Positions 18,013-27,807 of a stretch of 64,000 bases of DNA are shown piece by piece. This DNA comes from Prochlorococcus sp. AG-347-M23 (lineage in GTDB: Bacteria > Cyanobacteriota > Cyanobacteriia > PCC-6307 > Cyanobiaceae), in NCBI GenBank assembly GCA_003278855.1, contig QCCU01000008.1, forward strand, positions 19,636-83,635, given 5' to 3'. The notes beneath the pieces are model-generated. The model was not told the origin of the DNA. It saw only the letters and a list, made by a program, of their open reading frames with translations, and ran no database searches. A program made the translations under genes and the position numbers. The first letter of the stretch is position 1. The number at the start of each line of letters is the position of its first letter.

Positions 18013-18800
18013 ACTTTGTTAATATCTGGTAAATAGACATCAGATACTTTAGTTATATTGTTATTAACCTTAAATTCAACAATTTTTCCAATAATGATAA
18101 TTGATGGAGCTAAAAATTCTTTATCTTTGATTTTATCTGGAAGATTATCTAATTTCTCTATCAAACATTTTTGATTTTTTAAAGTAGCTTCTTGAATAAC
18201 AGCGCATTTAGTACTCTTATCTAAACCACCTAGAATTAATTCTTCCACAATAAATTCAATATTTTTTATACCCATAAAAATTACTAAGCTATCTGATGAT
18301 TTAGCTAAATCTCTCCAATTCACTGTCTTTTTTTCCTTATCTACACGCTCATGTCCAGTGACGAAAGTTACGGAACTCGCAGCATCTCTATGGGTTAGTG
18401 GAATACCAAAATATGTAGGGGCAGCTATTCCAGAAGTAATACCAGGAACTATTTCAACTGAAATTCCATTTTTTTCTAAAATCGATACCTCTTCACCACC
18501 TCTAGAAAAAACGAATGGGTCTCCCCCTTTAAGCCTTACAACATTTTTGCCTTCTTTTGCCAATTTCAAAATAAGAGCATTAGTTTCATTCTGAGGTACA
18601 GAACACTTTCCAGCTCTTTTACCTACATGGAAAATTTCTGTATGTTTTCCTGCCTCTTTTGTTATTTCATCCGGGATCAAAGCATCATGTACTAATGCAT
18701 CACAATTTTTTATTAGGCGTAAAGCTTTTAGAGTTAGAAGCTCAGGGTCACCAGGACCTGCTCCAACTAAATAAACAATACCGGGCACAATAATCTCCAT
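17985..18800 (-). CDS. cobA: Uroporphyrinogen-III C-methyltransferase
   Basis: This 271-residue SAM-dependent methyltransferase methylates uroporphyrinogen III at C-2 and C-7 to precorrin-2, the branch to sirohaem and cobalamin. The signatures YLVGAGPGDPELLTLKA, RLKGGDPFVFSRGGEE and VPGITSGIAAPTYFGIPLTHR are complete. There is no CysG-type oxidase domain; it is the stand-alone form. I prefer the ATG at 18800; an in-frame TTG at 18806 is possible. It is divergent from the MFS gene at 18825 with only about 24 nt between starts. It overlaps the pabC-like gene tail to tail by 28 nt. Confidence 0.95.
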   Translation of the reverse strand: MEIIVPGIVYLVGAGPGDPELLTLKALRLIKNCDALVHDALIPDEITKEAGKHTEIFHVGKRAGKCSVPQNETNALILKLAKEGKNVVRLKGGDPFVFSRGGEEVSILEKNGISVEIVPGITSGIAAPTYFGIPLTHRDAASSVTFVTGHERVDKEKKTVNWRDLAKSSDSLVIFMGIKNIEFIVEELILGGLDKSTKCAVIQEATLKNQKCLIEKLDNLPDKIKDKEFLAPSIIIIGKIVEFKVNNNITKVSDVYLPDINKVQLYNKSQK

Positions 18801-18824
18801 TAACAAGTATGGTAGTAGAAGTTA

Positions 18825-20117
18825 ATGGTAATGAAGGTAAATATTGTGAAAGAAAGTTTATTAAAACCAAATAAAAAATTTACTCTCCTTAGTGCCTTTA
18901 TCACTCTTCTAAATGATCGTTTAAGTGAAAGCATACTACTACCTATACTACCCTCCTTCGTTTTACTTTTTGATTCTAAAGCAAGTACATATGGTTTATT
19001 ATCATGCACTTACCAATTAGCTCAATTTACAGCTTCTCCTTTTATAGGACTTATGAGCGATAGATATGGAAGAAGACCTGTCACTCTTTTTTGTATTACT
19101 GGTTCAGTCATAGGAATATCAATATTATCTTTTACGGTTCTATTTAATTGGTCAAATTCAATAGCCTCTATCCCTTTATTTTTATTATTTTTAGCAAGAC
19201 TAATTGACGGTTTGAGTGGGGGAACCGCAGCTACTGCAACAACAATTCTTGCAGATATTTCAAGCCCTGAAAAAAGAGCAAAAACATTTGGACTTATTGG
19301 TGTAGCTTTTGGTTTAAGTTTTTTCTTAGGTAATATTTTTGTTGTTATTTTTGCCAAAAATACAAATAATAATTTTATTATTCCAGTTTTGATAGCCTCA
19401 ATCATTCCAATAATAAATTTCCTCCTTGTATTTTTTTACCTACCGGAAACCAAGCCTAATAGTGACTCAAATAAATCAAAACCTTTTATAAAAAACCCTT
19501 TAAAAAACCTATTTACAGTTTTCAAAGAAGAAAAAATTAAAAAATTATCATTAGCTTTTTTTATTTACTTTATTGCTTTTACTGGATTGACCAATATACT
19601 TATATTCTTCCTTCAAGAATCTTTAAACTGGACGACAAAAGCATCAAGTGGAACTCTTGTTGTAGTAGGAATAATTGCAATTATCGTTCAGGGAGGACTA
19701 ATTGGGCCTCTTGTAAAACAATTTGGAGAAATGCGATTAACACTTATCGGATCAGGCTTCATTCTTATAGCATGTGCTCTTTTAATAACTGCTCCAAAAG
19801 AAAATGCGACAATTAATATTTATTCAGCTGTATCATTTTTAGCCGTTGGGGCAGGATTAATTACGCCCACCTTAAGAGCACTAATATCAAAGAAATTAGA
19901 CATTGATAAACAAGGATCAATTTTAAGTAATCTTCAAGGTCTACAGAGTCTTGGGGGGGTTTTAGGAATTGCAATGGCAGGAAGGGTTTATGATAGTTTT
20001 GGTCCTAAATCTCCTTTTATAGCTGGTTCCGTTATCTTGCTTTTCATGATATACCTTATTGCAGAGGGTAAAAGTAATAATTCTTTTAATAATCAAAAAT
20101 CAAAAGTATTGAAATGA
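18825..20117 (+). CDS. Major facilitator superfamily transporter (TetA-like)
   Basis: The 430-residue protein has about 12 membrane segments and the MFS signature between helices 2 and 3, GLMSDRYGRRPVTLF. Helix 5 motif C-like sequence is GLIGVAFGLSFFLGN. A hydrophilic central loop (about residues 205-230, PETKPNSDSNKSKPF) separates the two halves. This pattern fits the TetA/drug:proton antiporter families, but the substrate cannot be inferred. ATG at 18825 was used; a second ATG two codons later is possible. Its stop overlaps the ppk start (ATGA), so the two are probably co-translated. No damage seen. Confidence 0.88.
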   Translation: MVMKVNIVKESLLKPNKKFTLLSAFITLLNDRLSESILLPILPSFVLLFDSKASTYGLLSCTYQLAQFTASPFIGLMSDRYGRRPVTLFCITGSVIGISILSFTVLFNWSNSIASIPLFLLFLARLIDGLSGGTAATATTILADISSPEKRAKTFGLIGVAFGLSFFLGNIFVVIFAKNTNNNFIIPVLIASIIPIINFLLVFFYLPETKPNSDSNKSKPFIKNPLKNLFTVFKEEKIKKLSLAFFIYFIAFTGLTNILIFFLQESLNWTTKASSGTLVVVGIIAIIVQGGLIGPLVKQFGEMRLTLIGSGFILIACALLITAPKENATINIYSAVSFLAVGAGLITPTLRALISKKLDIDKQGSILSNLQGLQSLGGVLGIAMAGRVYDSFGPKSPFIAGSVILLFMIYLIAEGKSNNSFNNQKSKVLK

Positions 20118-22192
20118 AACGCCAGGCTGATGTTTTTATTAATAGAGAATTAAGTTGGATTGAATTTAATAAAAGAGTTCTTCTTACTGGAATGGAAAAG
20201 GAGTACAAAATCCTAGACAAAGTAAAATTTTGTTCAATTTTTAGTAATAACCTAGATGAATTTTTTATGGTAAGAGTAGCTTCATTAAAGGCTCAAGTTG
20301 AAGCAGAAATTACTAAAAAAAGTATTGACGGACTTACCCCTAAAGAGCAATTAAAAAAAATCAATAATGAAATAAAGAAGTTAACTATTCTCCAAGAAAA
20401 CTATGTAAATAATGAATTAAAAAATGAATTAAAAGAAAAAGGTGTAATTTTAAAAAAATATAAGGACCTAAGTGATAATCAAAGAAATTGGTGTAATAAC
20501 TTCTTTACAACATCTATTTTCCCTTTATTAACTCCATTAGTTGTTGATCCGGCACATCCATTTCCTTTTATAAGTAATTTAAGTCTAAATTTAGCAGCTT
20601 TAATAAAGGATGAGGAGAATTATAAAAATCAGTTTGTCAGAGTAAAAATACCAACAAAAAATATACCCCGATTTATAAGAATTCCCAATGAAATTACTCA
20701 ACTTAGTGATGAAAGTTCTCACTATTTCATAAGTGTTGAAGATTTAATTGGGAATAATATAAATACTTTATTTAACGGAATGGAATGTATAAATTACTCT
20801 TTTTTTAGAGTGACAAGAGATGCAGATTTAGAATTAAAAGAACTTGAAGCTGATGATCTACTTTTAGCTGTTGAACAAAGTTTGCAAAAAAGAAGATTAG
20901 GTGGAGACGTAGTTAGATTAGAAGTGGAGTCAGATATGCCAGAAAATATTCTAAAGTTACTTATTGAAAGTATCTCAATACAGAAAGAATATATATACTT
21001 TTGCAAAAGTTTATTAGGCCTAGACGATTTAAATCAGCTTACAAAAATTGATAGAGATGATTTAAAAGAAAATCTACTAATTGGAAAAACTCACCCAGAA
21101 TTAAAACATTTAGATTTGCCTTCAAACAAAAACCCTAATTCTATTTTCAAGATACTTAGGAAAAAAAATATTCTGCTTCATCATCCCTATGACCTATTTA
21201 AAACTTCAGTTGAAGAATTTATAAACAGAGCAGCTGATGATCCACTTGTAATGGCTATAAAAATTACTTTATATCGAGTATCCCAAGATTCCCCTATAAT
21301 TGCAGCTTTAATGAGAGCTGCAGAGAATGGTAAAGAAGTAATGACTCTTGTTGAACTAAAAGCAAGATTTGATGAAGACAATAATATTCAATGGGCAAAA
21401 CAACTTGAACAAGCTGGCATTCATGTTGTATATGGAATCATCGGATTTAAAACACATACAAAAATAGCCTTAATAGTAAGAAAAGAGAAAGGACGATTAA
21501 GGAATTATTTCCATATTGGAACAGGAAATTATAACTCTAATACTTCAAAGTTTTATACAGATTTAGGATTACTTTCAACGGATCCTGATATTGCATCTGA
21601 TTTGCTTGAGTTATTTAACTACTTATCTGGTTTTTCTAAACAAAAAAGTTATCAAAAGTTATTAGTTTCTCCTTCATCGATGAGAAAGAAATTTATATTT
21701 CTGATAAAGAGAGAAATTAAAAATGCAGAGGACGGCAAAAAAGCCGAAATAATCGCAAAAATGAATTCTTTAGTAGACCCAGAAATAATTAAACTGCTTT
21801 ATTTAGCTTCAGACTCAGGTGTAAAAATTAGCCTCATCATAAGAGGTATTTGTTGCCTATATCCCCATAGAAAAAATTTAAGTGAAAATATTAAAGTTAT
21901 AAGCATTATTGGCCATTTTCTTGAACACTCAAGAATTTTTTGGTTTTGTAATAACGGGGATAATGAGGTTTTTATAGGGAGTGCAGATTGGATGAGAAGA
22001 AATCTTGATAGAAGAATAGAAGCTGTTACTCCTATAGAGGATTATGAATTGAAATCTAAAATATACACCCTTTTGCAAACTTACATTAAAGATGATTACT
22101 TTTCTTGGATAATGAAAGATGATGGTTCATATTCGAAATATGAATTAAATTCATCGCATAATCGTTCGCAAATCGACCTCATAGAAAAATAA
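20114..22192 (+). CDS. ppk: Polyphosphate kinase 1
   Basis: The 692-residue enzyme reversibly polymerises the gamma phosphate of ATP into polyphosphate. The N-terminal domain begins with FINRELSWIEFNKRVL, typical of PPK1. The catalytic region contains KTHTKIALIVRKE and the histidine in YFHIGTGNYNSNTSKFYTDLGL, which forms the phosphohistidine. A second key histidine lies in IIGHFLEHSRIFWF. The length is normal. It overlaps the MFS transporter gene by 4 nt. A sigma factor follows after about 205 nt. Polyphosphate storage matters in phosphate-poor ocean water, and the adjacency to a sigma gene may or may not be meaningful. Confidence 0.97.
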   Translation: MKRQADVFINRELSWIEFNKRVLLTGMEKEYKILDKVKFCSIFSNNLDEFFMVRVASLKAQVEAEITKKSIDGLTPKEQLKKINNEIKKLTILQENYVNNELKNELKEKGVILKKYKDLSDNQRNWCNNFFTTSIFPLLTPLVVDPAHPFPFISNLSLNLAALIKDEENYKNQFVRVKIPTKNIPRFIRIPNEITQLSDESSHYFISVEDLIGNNINTLFNGMECINYSFFRVTRDADLELKELEADDLLLAVEQSLQKRRLGGDVVRLEVESDMPENILKLLIESISIQKEYIYFCKSLLGLDDLNQLTKIDRDDLKENLLIGKTHPELKHLDLPSNKNPNSIFKILRKKNILLHHPYDLFKTSVEEFINRAADDPLVMAIKITLYRVSQDSPIIAALMRAAENGKEVMTLVELKARFDEDNNIQWAKQLEQAGIHVVYGIIGFKTHTKIALIVRKEKGRLRNYFHIGTGNYNSNTSKFYTDLGLLSTDPDIASDLLELFNYLSGFSKQKSYQKLLVSPSSMRKKFIFLIKREIKNAEDGKKAEIIAKMNSLVDPEIIKLLYLASDSGVKISLIIRGICCLYPHRKNLSENIKVISIIGHFLEHSRIFWFCNNGDNEVFIGSADWMRRNLDRRIEAVTPIEDYELKSKIYTLLQTYIKDDYFSWIMKDDGSYSKYELNSSHNRSQIDLIEK

Positions 22193-22386
22193 AATTAATA
22201 TTGATTTTTACAACATTTAAAAAAATACTTAATATTTTAAATTTTTTTTATTTTTTATAAAATCATCTCATATCAACGGATTTCAAGAAATAAGCTTTAA
22301 AAAAAAAATTATTGTCTTTAAAATTTCAACGTAAAAGTAGTTTTTATTTCAATTTCAGTGCTAGCTTTTTAAAAAATCCATTATTT

Positions 22387-22392
22387 AGGAGG
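22387..22392 (+). promoter_or_regulatory. Strong Shine-Dalgarno sequence for the sigma factor gene
   Basis: AGGAGG lies 8 nt before the ATG at 22401 (5 nt before the GTG at 22398). Most genes in this window have no such motif, so this site stands out. It supports the ATG at 22401 as the start, since the spacing is closer to the optimum. Confidence 0.7.
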
Positions 22393-22400
22393 CCAGGGTG

Positions 22401-23420
22401 ATGGGGATCCCTCTGGAATCTGCGAAAAGCTCTTCAAATAATAATTTTGATGAGCCAAGATTACCAAACACTGCGGGCAAGTCTCGCAAAACGAAATCCA
22501 GTCTTACGGCAAAACAAAGCCAAAAAAAATCTGGCAGACTCGCTTCAGATTCTATTGGCTATTACTTAAGTAGCATTGGAAGAGTACCTCTTTTGACTCC
22601 AGCAGAGGAAATAGAGTTAGCTCATCATGTTCAGAACATGAAAAAGTTGTTACAAATTCCTGAAACTGATAGAACCCAACGAAATCTTTATCAAATTAAG
22701 ATTGGCAAAAGAGCAAGAGATAGAATGATGGCAGCTAATCTAAGGCTCGTTGTATCGGTTGCAAAAAAATACCAAAACCAAGGACTTGAATTATTAGATC
22801 TTGTCCAGGAAGGAGCTATTGGCCTTGAAAGGGCTGTAGATAAATTTGATCCTGCTATGGGATATAAATTTTCAACTTATGCTTACTGGTGGATTAGACA
22901 AGGAATGACGAGGGCAATTGATAACAGTGCTAGAACCATCCGTTTGCCTATTCACATAAGTGAAAAACTGTCCAAAATGAGAAGAGTCTCTAGAGAATTA
23001 TCACATAAATTTGGCAGACAACCTACAAGATTGGAAATGGCAACTGAGATGGGAATTGATCAAAAAGATTTAGAAGATTTAATTTCTCAAAGTGCTCCTT
23101 GCGCCTCACTAGATGCACATGCAAGAGGGGAAGAAGACAGAAGTACTCTTGGTGAACTCATACCTGATCCAAACTGTGAAGAGCCTATGGAGGGTATGGA
23201 TAGAACTATTCAAAAAGAGCATTTAGGAACTTGGCTTTCTCAATTAAATGAAAGAGAGCAAAAAATCATGAAGCTCAGATTTGGGCTAGATGGTGCAGAA
23301 CCATTAACACTCGCAGAAATCGGAAGACAAATTAATGTTTCACGAGAAAGAGTAAGGCAACTTGAAGCTAAAGCAATATTAAAGCTTCGAGTAATGACAA
23401 CTCATCAAAAAGCAGCTTAA
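22401..23420 (+). CDS. Group 2 sigma-70 family RNA polymerase sigma factor
   Basis: This 339-residue sigma factor has a Ser/Lys-rich N-terminus of about 50 residues. Region 1.2 contains DSIGYYLSSIGRVPLLTPAEE. Region 2 has NLRLVVSVAKKYQNQGLELLDLVQEGAIGL and FSTYAYWWIRQGMTRAI for -10 recognition and melting. Region 3 has ISEKLSKMRRVSRELS. Region 4.2 has TLAEIGRQINVSRERVRQLEAKA, the -35 helix-turn-helix. It lacks the long acidic region 1.1 of the primary sigma, so it looks like a non-essential group 2 factor. A strong Shine-Dalgarno and a 205-nt AT-rich upstream region are present. A GTG at 22398 is an alternative start. Confidence 0.93.
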   Translation: MGIPLESAKSSSNNNFDEPRLPNTAGKSRKTKSSLTAKQSQKKSGRLASDSIGYYLSSIGRVPLLTPAEEIELAHHVQNMKKLLQIPETDRTQRNLYQIKIGKRARDRMMAANLRLVVSVAKKYQNQGLELLDLVQEGAIGLERAVDKFDPAMGYKFSTYAYWWIRQGMTRAIDNSARTIRLPIHISEKLSKMRRVSRELSHKFGRQPTRLEMATEMGIDQKDLEDLISQSAPCASLDAHARGEEDRSTLGELIPDPNCEEPMEGMDRTIQKEHLGTWLSQLNEREQKIMKLRFGLDGAEPLTLAEIGRQINVSRERVRQLEAKAILKLRVMTTHQKAA

Positions 23421-23425
23421 AGAAA

Positions 23426-24067
23426 TTGATAAAATTTACCGTAATTTTATTATATTTATTTTTAATTTTTTTAATATCAATAGTTTTTAAAAAATATAAT
23501 GAAGATAGCAGAGAAATCGTCAGAAAAATAATACATATTGGAATAGGACCTTTAATACCAATTGCTCAATTTTTAAAAATTAATCAAAACTCTGCTCTAA
23601 TTTTTACAGGAATTGTTTCATTAATGGTTTTCATCAATTACAACTATAAATTATTTCCAACAATTGAGGATGTTGAGAGAAAAAGTTATGGGACATTATT
23701 TTATTGTCTAAGTTTATTTATTTTGATTTATCTTTTCTGGGATAAAGATCCATATGCACTAATTAGTGGATTTTTCATAATGACTTTTGGTGATGGATTA
23801 GCTGGATTAATAGGAAAAAGCTTTAACTCACAAAGTTGGATTTTTTTTCAACAAAAAAAATCTTTATATGGAACCATAACGATGTTTTTAACAAGTTTGA
23901 TCGTAATTTGCTCAATAGGATACTCTCAACAAAATAGTCTAAATTTAAATTATTTTACAATAGCTTTTATTGCGACTTTGCTCGAACAATTTAGTGTTCT
24001 AGGAATAGATAATTTCATTGTTCCAATCTCTTCAGCATTATTTTTTAATTTTTTAATAACTAGCTAA
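23426..24067 (+). CDS. Phytol kinase-like (VTE5/dolichol kinase family) membrane protein
   Basis: The 213-residue integral membrane protein has about six hydrophobic helices. It carries the family motifs REIVRKIIHIGIG near the start, VERKSYGTLFY in the middle, and FGDGLAGLIGKSFNSQSW followed by QKKSLYGTI. This is the pattern of the cyanobacterial and plant phytol/farnesol kinases (CTP-dependent prenol kinases), which recycle phytol from chlorophyll into tocopherol or chlorophyll precursors. The start appears to be TTG at 23426, 5 nt after the sigma factor stop. Its 3' end overlaps the convergent DAHP synthase gene by 8 nt. Family call is fairly firm; the prenol substrate is inferred. Confidence 0.8.
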   Translation: MIKFTVILLYLFLIFLISIVFKKYNEDSREIVRKIIHIGIGPLIPIAQFLKINQNSALIFTGIVSLMVFINYNYKLFPTIEDVERKSYGTLFYCLSLFILIYLFWDKDPYALISGFFIMTFGDGLAGLIGKSFNSQSWIFFQQKKSLYGTITMFLTSLIVICSIGYSQQNSLNLNYFTIAFIATLLEQFSVLGIDNFIVPISSALFFNFLITS

Positions 24068-25127
24068 CTGAATCGTATAAAATAGCGATTAATTCTTTTG
24101 TTGTTTCTATATCTATACATGCATCTGTAATGCTTCTGCCAAACTGGAGATCTTCTTTTTTTAAAAGTTTTTGATTTCCTTCCTTCAAATGACTTTCAAG
24201 CATAACTCCTAAAATATTTTTTTCACCATTACTAATTTGAGAAGCTACATTTTTTAGCACTTCCGACTGTTTTCGGAAATCTTTATTGGAATTTCCATGA
24301 CTACAATCAATCATAACTTTATGGGGAAGATTACACTGCCTCAATTCTGCTGAAATTCTTTGTACATGATCACTTTCGAAATTTGGGCCTTTTGAACCGC
24401 CCCTTAAAACTATATGTCCATCTGGATTTCCTGTAGTATTAACTATAGAAGCCATTCCATTTTCATTTACACCTAAGAAGTGATGGGATTTTGAAGCTGA
24501 CTGCATTGCATTAATTGCAGTAGTAAAAGAACCATCCGTTCCATTTTTAAAGCCTATAGGCATTGATAATCCTGATGCCATTTCTCTATGAGTTTGACTT
24601 TCTGTAGTCCGCGCACCTATAGCTGTCCAACTTATTAAGTCGGCAATGTATTGAGGAACAATTGGATCTAATAATTCTGTAGCAGAAGGTATGCCACGAA
24701 TTGCTAAATATGAAAGCAAACTTCTTGCCCTTCTTAAACCAGTATTAATATCATAAGAATCATCTAGATGAGGATCATTTATCAATCCCTTCCAACCAAT
24801 AGTTGTTCTTGGTTTTTCAAAATATACTCTCATAATTATTTCTAATTTATCTTTATAATTTTCTCGGAATTTTTGAATATATTTTGAATATTCCTTTGCA
24901 GCCTCAAGATCATGAATTGAACATGGACCCACAATAACTAAAAGCTTCTGATCATTATGATGCAAAATATTTTGTATCGATCTTCTTGTTTTAGATACTG
25001 TATTAGCAGAGTCGTGATCTAAAGGTATATCATTATGTAATCTGCTTGGAGGTATTAATGGACGTGTTTCAAGAACATGTAAATCTGATGTCTTTTCTAA
25101 AGCTGAATTATTTGATGATGTCGTCAT
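24060..25127 (-). CDS. 3-deoxy-7-phosphoheptulonate (DAHP) synthase, class I
   Basis: The 355-residue enzyme joins phosphoenolpyruvate and erythrose 4-phosphate, the entry step of the shikimate pathway. It is the AroF/AroG/AroH type: TRPLIPPSRL, LVIVGPCSIHD, MRVYFEKPRTTIGWKGLINDP, GARTTESQTHREMASGLSMPIGFKNGTDG and DCSHGNSNKDF are all present, including metal-binding cysteine and histidine. The product feeds chorismate use by pabB and the aroE gene at 33183. It is divergent from acnB with about 97 nt between. Which feedback inhibitor it responds to is not readable from the sequence. Confidence 0.96.
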   Translation of the reverse strand: MTTSSNNSALEKTSDLHVLETRPLIPPSRLHNDIPLDHDSANTVSKTRRSIQNILHHNDQKLLVIVGPCSIHDLEAAKEYSKYIQKFRENYKDKLEIIMRVYFEKPRTTIGWKGLINDPHLDDSYDINTGLRRARSLLSYLAIRGIPSATELLDPIVPQYIADLISWTAIGARTTESQTHREMASGLSMPIGFKNGTDGSFTTAINAMQSASKSHHFLGVNENGMASIVNTTGNPDGHIVLRGGSKGPNFESDHVQRISAELRQCNLPHKVMIDCSHGNSNKDFRKQSEVLKNVASQISNGEKNILGVMLESHLKEGNQKLLKKEDLQFGRSITDACIDIETTKELIAILYDSVS

Positions 25128-25224
25128 TGATTAATTAAGAAGTTTGAATATTTAAAAAAGCATTTATGAATACTCTCCTTTTCAATATTAAAAATAACAA
25201 TAGATTAGGCATTAAACCTTACTA

Positions 25225-27798
25225 ATGAAGAATTTGGAAACATTGCTAAAAGATTATGCAGATCATGTAGCTGAAAGAGCTGCCAAAGGTATACCTCCTT
25301 TACCTTTAAATGCTGAACAAACAAATTGTATTACAAAATTATTAGAACAAGATAGTACTGACGATTCATCTTATTTACTTGATTTACTCATAAATAGAGT
25401 ACCTCCGGGAGTTGATGAGGCTGCTTACGTAAAAGCAAGCTGGCTTACGGCTATTGTTAATTCCGAAAAATATTGCAAATCAATTAATCCCGAAAAAGCA
25501 ATTGAAATACTAGGAACAATGATAGGCGGATACAATGTAAATTCTTTGGTTGAGATACTTAAAGGAGAAAATAGTTTACTCGCAAAAAAAGCAGCAGAAG
25601 TTTTAAAAAATATTATTCTTGTTTATGACTCGGCTAATGAAATTTATGAATTATCTCAAAATAATATTTATGCTAAAGAAGTTGTAAATAGTTGGGCAAA
25701 TGCAGAATGGTTCATAAATAAAAAAGTTCTGGAGAAAGAGATTACTTGTTTAGTATTTAAAGTTGACGGTGAGACAAACACAGATGACTTATCTCCAGCT
25801 GTACATGCAACAACACGCCCGGATATTCCAATGCATGCATTAGCAATGTTGGAATTTAAAAAACCTGATGGACTAAAGATTCTTGATAATTTAAAAAAGC
25901 AAAATTTACCCATAGCTTATGTTGGAGATGTTGTTGGAACGGGGAGTTCTAGAAAATCTGCTATTAATTCACTCATTTGGCATATAGGAGAAGATATCGC
26001 TTTTGTTCCCAACAAAAAAACAGGTGGAATAATAATTGGCAGCAAAATAGCCCCAATTTTCTTCAATACTGCACAAGATTCAGGAGCTTTACCTATAGAA
26101 GCTGACGTATCTCAAATGAAAACAGGAGATGTTATTAAAATATATCCTTATAAAGGGATTATTAAAAAAATTGAAAAAGATTCAAATACTGAAGAATTAA
26201 TAAGCAAATTCGAGTTGTATCCATCAACTCTTACTGATGAAATTCAAGCTGGCGGAAGAATTAATCTTATGATTGGAAGATCTCTTACAGACAAAATTAG
26301 AAACAAATTAGATTATCAACCAAGTGAAGTATTTACGAGACCACAAAATCCAACCGAAAGTAGTGCCGGATTTACTCAAGCTCAAAAAATAGTAGGCAAA
26401 GCATGCGGTTTAGATGGGGTTAGGCCAGGAATGACCTGTGAGCCAATTATGACCACAGTTGGTAGTCAAGATACTACTGGGCCAATGACTAGAGATGAAT
26501 TAAAAGAACTAGCTTGTTTAGGATTTACTGCAGATTTAGTGATGCAAAGTTTTTGTCATACAGCTGCATATCCTAAACCAATTGATCTACTTACCCATAA
26601 AGAATTACCTGATTTTATATCTCAAAGAGGTGGAGTAGCTCTTAAGCCTGGAGACGGCATAATTCATAGCTGGCTTAACAGAATGCTTCTCCCTGATACT
26701 GTTGGCACAGGTGGAGATAGTCATACAAGATTTCCTCTTGGCATTTCATTCCCTGGAGGCTCAGGCATTGTTGCATTTGCCGCTGCAATAGGATCAATGC
26801 CATTAAATATGCCGGGATCTGTGCTGGTTAAATTTAAGGGAGACTTATTACCAGGAATTACTCTTAGAGATTTAGTTAATGCAATCCCTCTCTTCGCAAT
26901 TAAAAAAGGACTATTAACTGTTGAGAAAGAAAATAAGAAAAATATATTCAACGGGAAAATTATGGAAATTGAGGGATTACCAAACCTAAAGCTTGAACAA
27001 GCTTTTGAACTTACTGATGCTACTGCTGAACGCTCATGCGCTGGTAGCACAATACTTTTATCCCAAGAAACTGTTCAAGAATATTTAAAAAGCAATATTT
27101 GCCTGCTAGAAAAAATGATTGAGAGCAATTATGAAGATTCAAAATCGATTTCAAGAAGAATAAATGATATGAAAAATTGGTTAAAAAAACCATCATTAAT
27201 TCAACCAGATTCAAACGCTAAGTATGAAGAAATTATTGAAATTGATTTAGCAAAAGTAACACAACCTATAGTTGCTTGTCCTAATGATCCAGATAATGTA
27301 AAAGAAATTATTGATGTTGCAAATACAAATATTGACGAGGTTTTTATAGGTTCTTGCATGACAAATATTGGGCATTACAGGGCAGCTGCAAAAGTTCTTG
27401 AAGGAGTACAAAATTTAAAAGCTAAATTATGGATTTGTCCACCAACAAAGATGGATGAAGAAACTCTAAAAGCTGAAGGCTATTATAAAATATTTGAAGA
27501 TTGTGGTGCAAGATTAGAGTTGCCAGGCTGTTCTTTATGTATGGGAAATCAAGCTAGAGTTGATGAAGGTTCTGTAGTATTTTCTACCAGTACTAGAAAT
27601 TTTGACAATAGACTTGGCAAGAATGCGCAAGTATTCTTAGGGAGTGCAGAATTGGCAGCAGTTTGTGCACTGCTTGGGAAAATACCTGAAATAGAAGAAT
27701 ATCAGGATATTACTAAAAATAAAATTAATCCATATTCAGATGAACTTTATCGCTATCTTCAATTTGATGAAATACACGATTTCAGCTTGACAAAGTAA
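25225..27798 (+). CDS. acnB: Aconitate hydratase B
   Basis: The 857-residue protein interconverts citrate and isocitrate with a 4Fe-4S cluster. It has the AcnB layout: a helical HEAT-like N-terminal domain (about residues 1-160, YADHVAERAAKGIPPLPL), then the swivel domain (about 170-370, VDGETNTDDLSPA, VVGTGSSRKSA) placed before the catalytic domains. The cluster cysteines appear in GSCMTNIGHYRAAAKVL and LPGCSLCMGNQARV. GDGIIHSWLNRMLLPDTVGTGGDSHTRFP forms part of the active site. Length is normal. Cyanobacteria use this enzyme mainly to make 2-oxoglutarate for nitrogen assimilation. The ClC gene follows after 9 nt. Confidence 0.97.
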   Translation: MKNLETLLKDYADHVAERAAKGIPPLPLNAEQTNCITKLLEQDSTDDSSYLLDLLINRVPPGVDEAAYVKASWLTAIVNSEKYCKSINPEKAIEILGTMIGGYNVNSLVEILKGENSLLAKKAAEVLKNIILVYDSANEIYELSQNNIYAKEVVNSWANAEWFINKKVLEKEITCLVFKVDGETNTDDLSPAVHATTRPDIPMHALAMLEFKKPDGLKILDNLKKQNLPIAYVGDVVGTGSSRKSAINSLIWHIGEDIAFVPNKKTGGIIIGSKIAPIFFNTAQDSGALPIEADVSQMKTGDVIKIYPYKGIIKKIEKDSNTEELISKFELYPSTLTDEIQAGGRINLMIGRSLTDKIRNKLDYQPSEVFTRPQNPTESSAGFTQAQKIVGKACGLDGVRPGMTCEPIMTTVGSQDTTGPMTRDELKELACLGFTADLVMQSFCHTAAYPKPIDLLTHKELPDFISQRGGVALKPGDGIIHSWLNRMLLPDTVGTGGDSHTRFPLGISFPGGSGIVAFAAAIGSMPLNMPGSVLVKFKGDLLPGITLRDLVNAIPLFAIKKGLLTVEKENKKNIFNGKIMEIEGLPNLKLEQAFELTDATAERSCAGSTILLSQETVQEYLKSNICLLEKMIESNYEDSKSISRRINDMKNWLKKPSLIQPDSNAKYEEIIEIDLAKVTQPIVACPNDPDNVKEIIDVANTNIDEVFIGSCMTNIGHYRAAAKVLEGVQNLKAKLWICPPTKMDEETLKAEGYYKIFEDCGARLELPGCSLCMGNQARVDEGSVVFSTSTRNFDNRLGKNAQVFLGSAELAAVCALLGKIPEIEEYQDITKNKINPYSDELYRYLQFDEIHDFSLTK

Positions 27799-27807
27799 TC
27801 ATGGACC

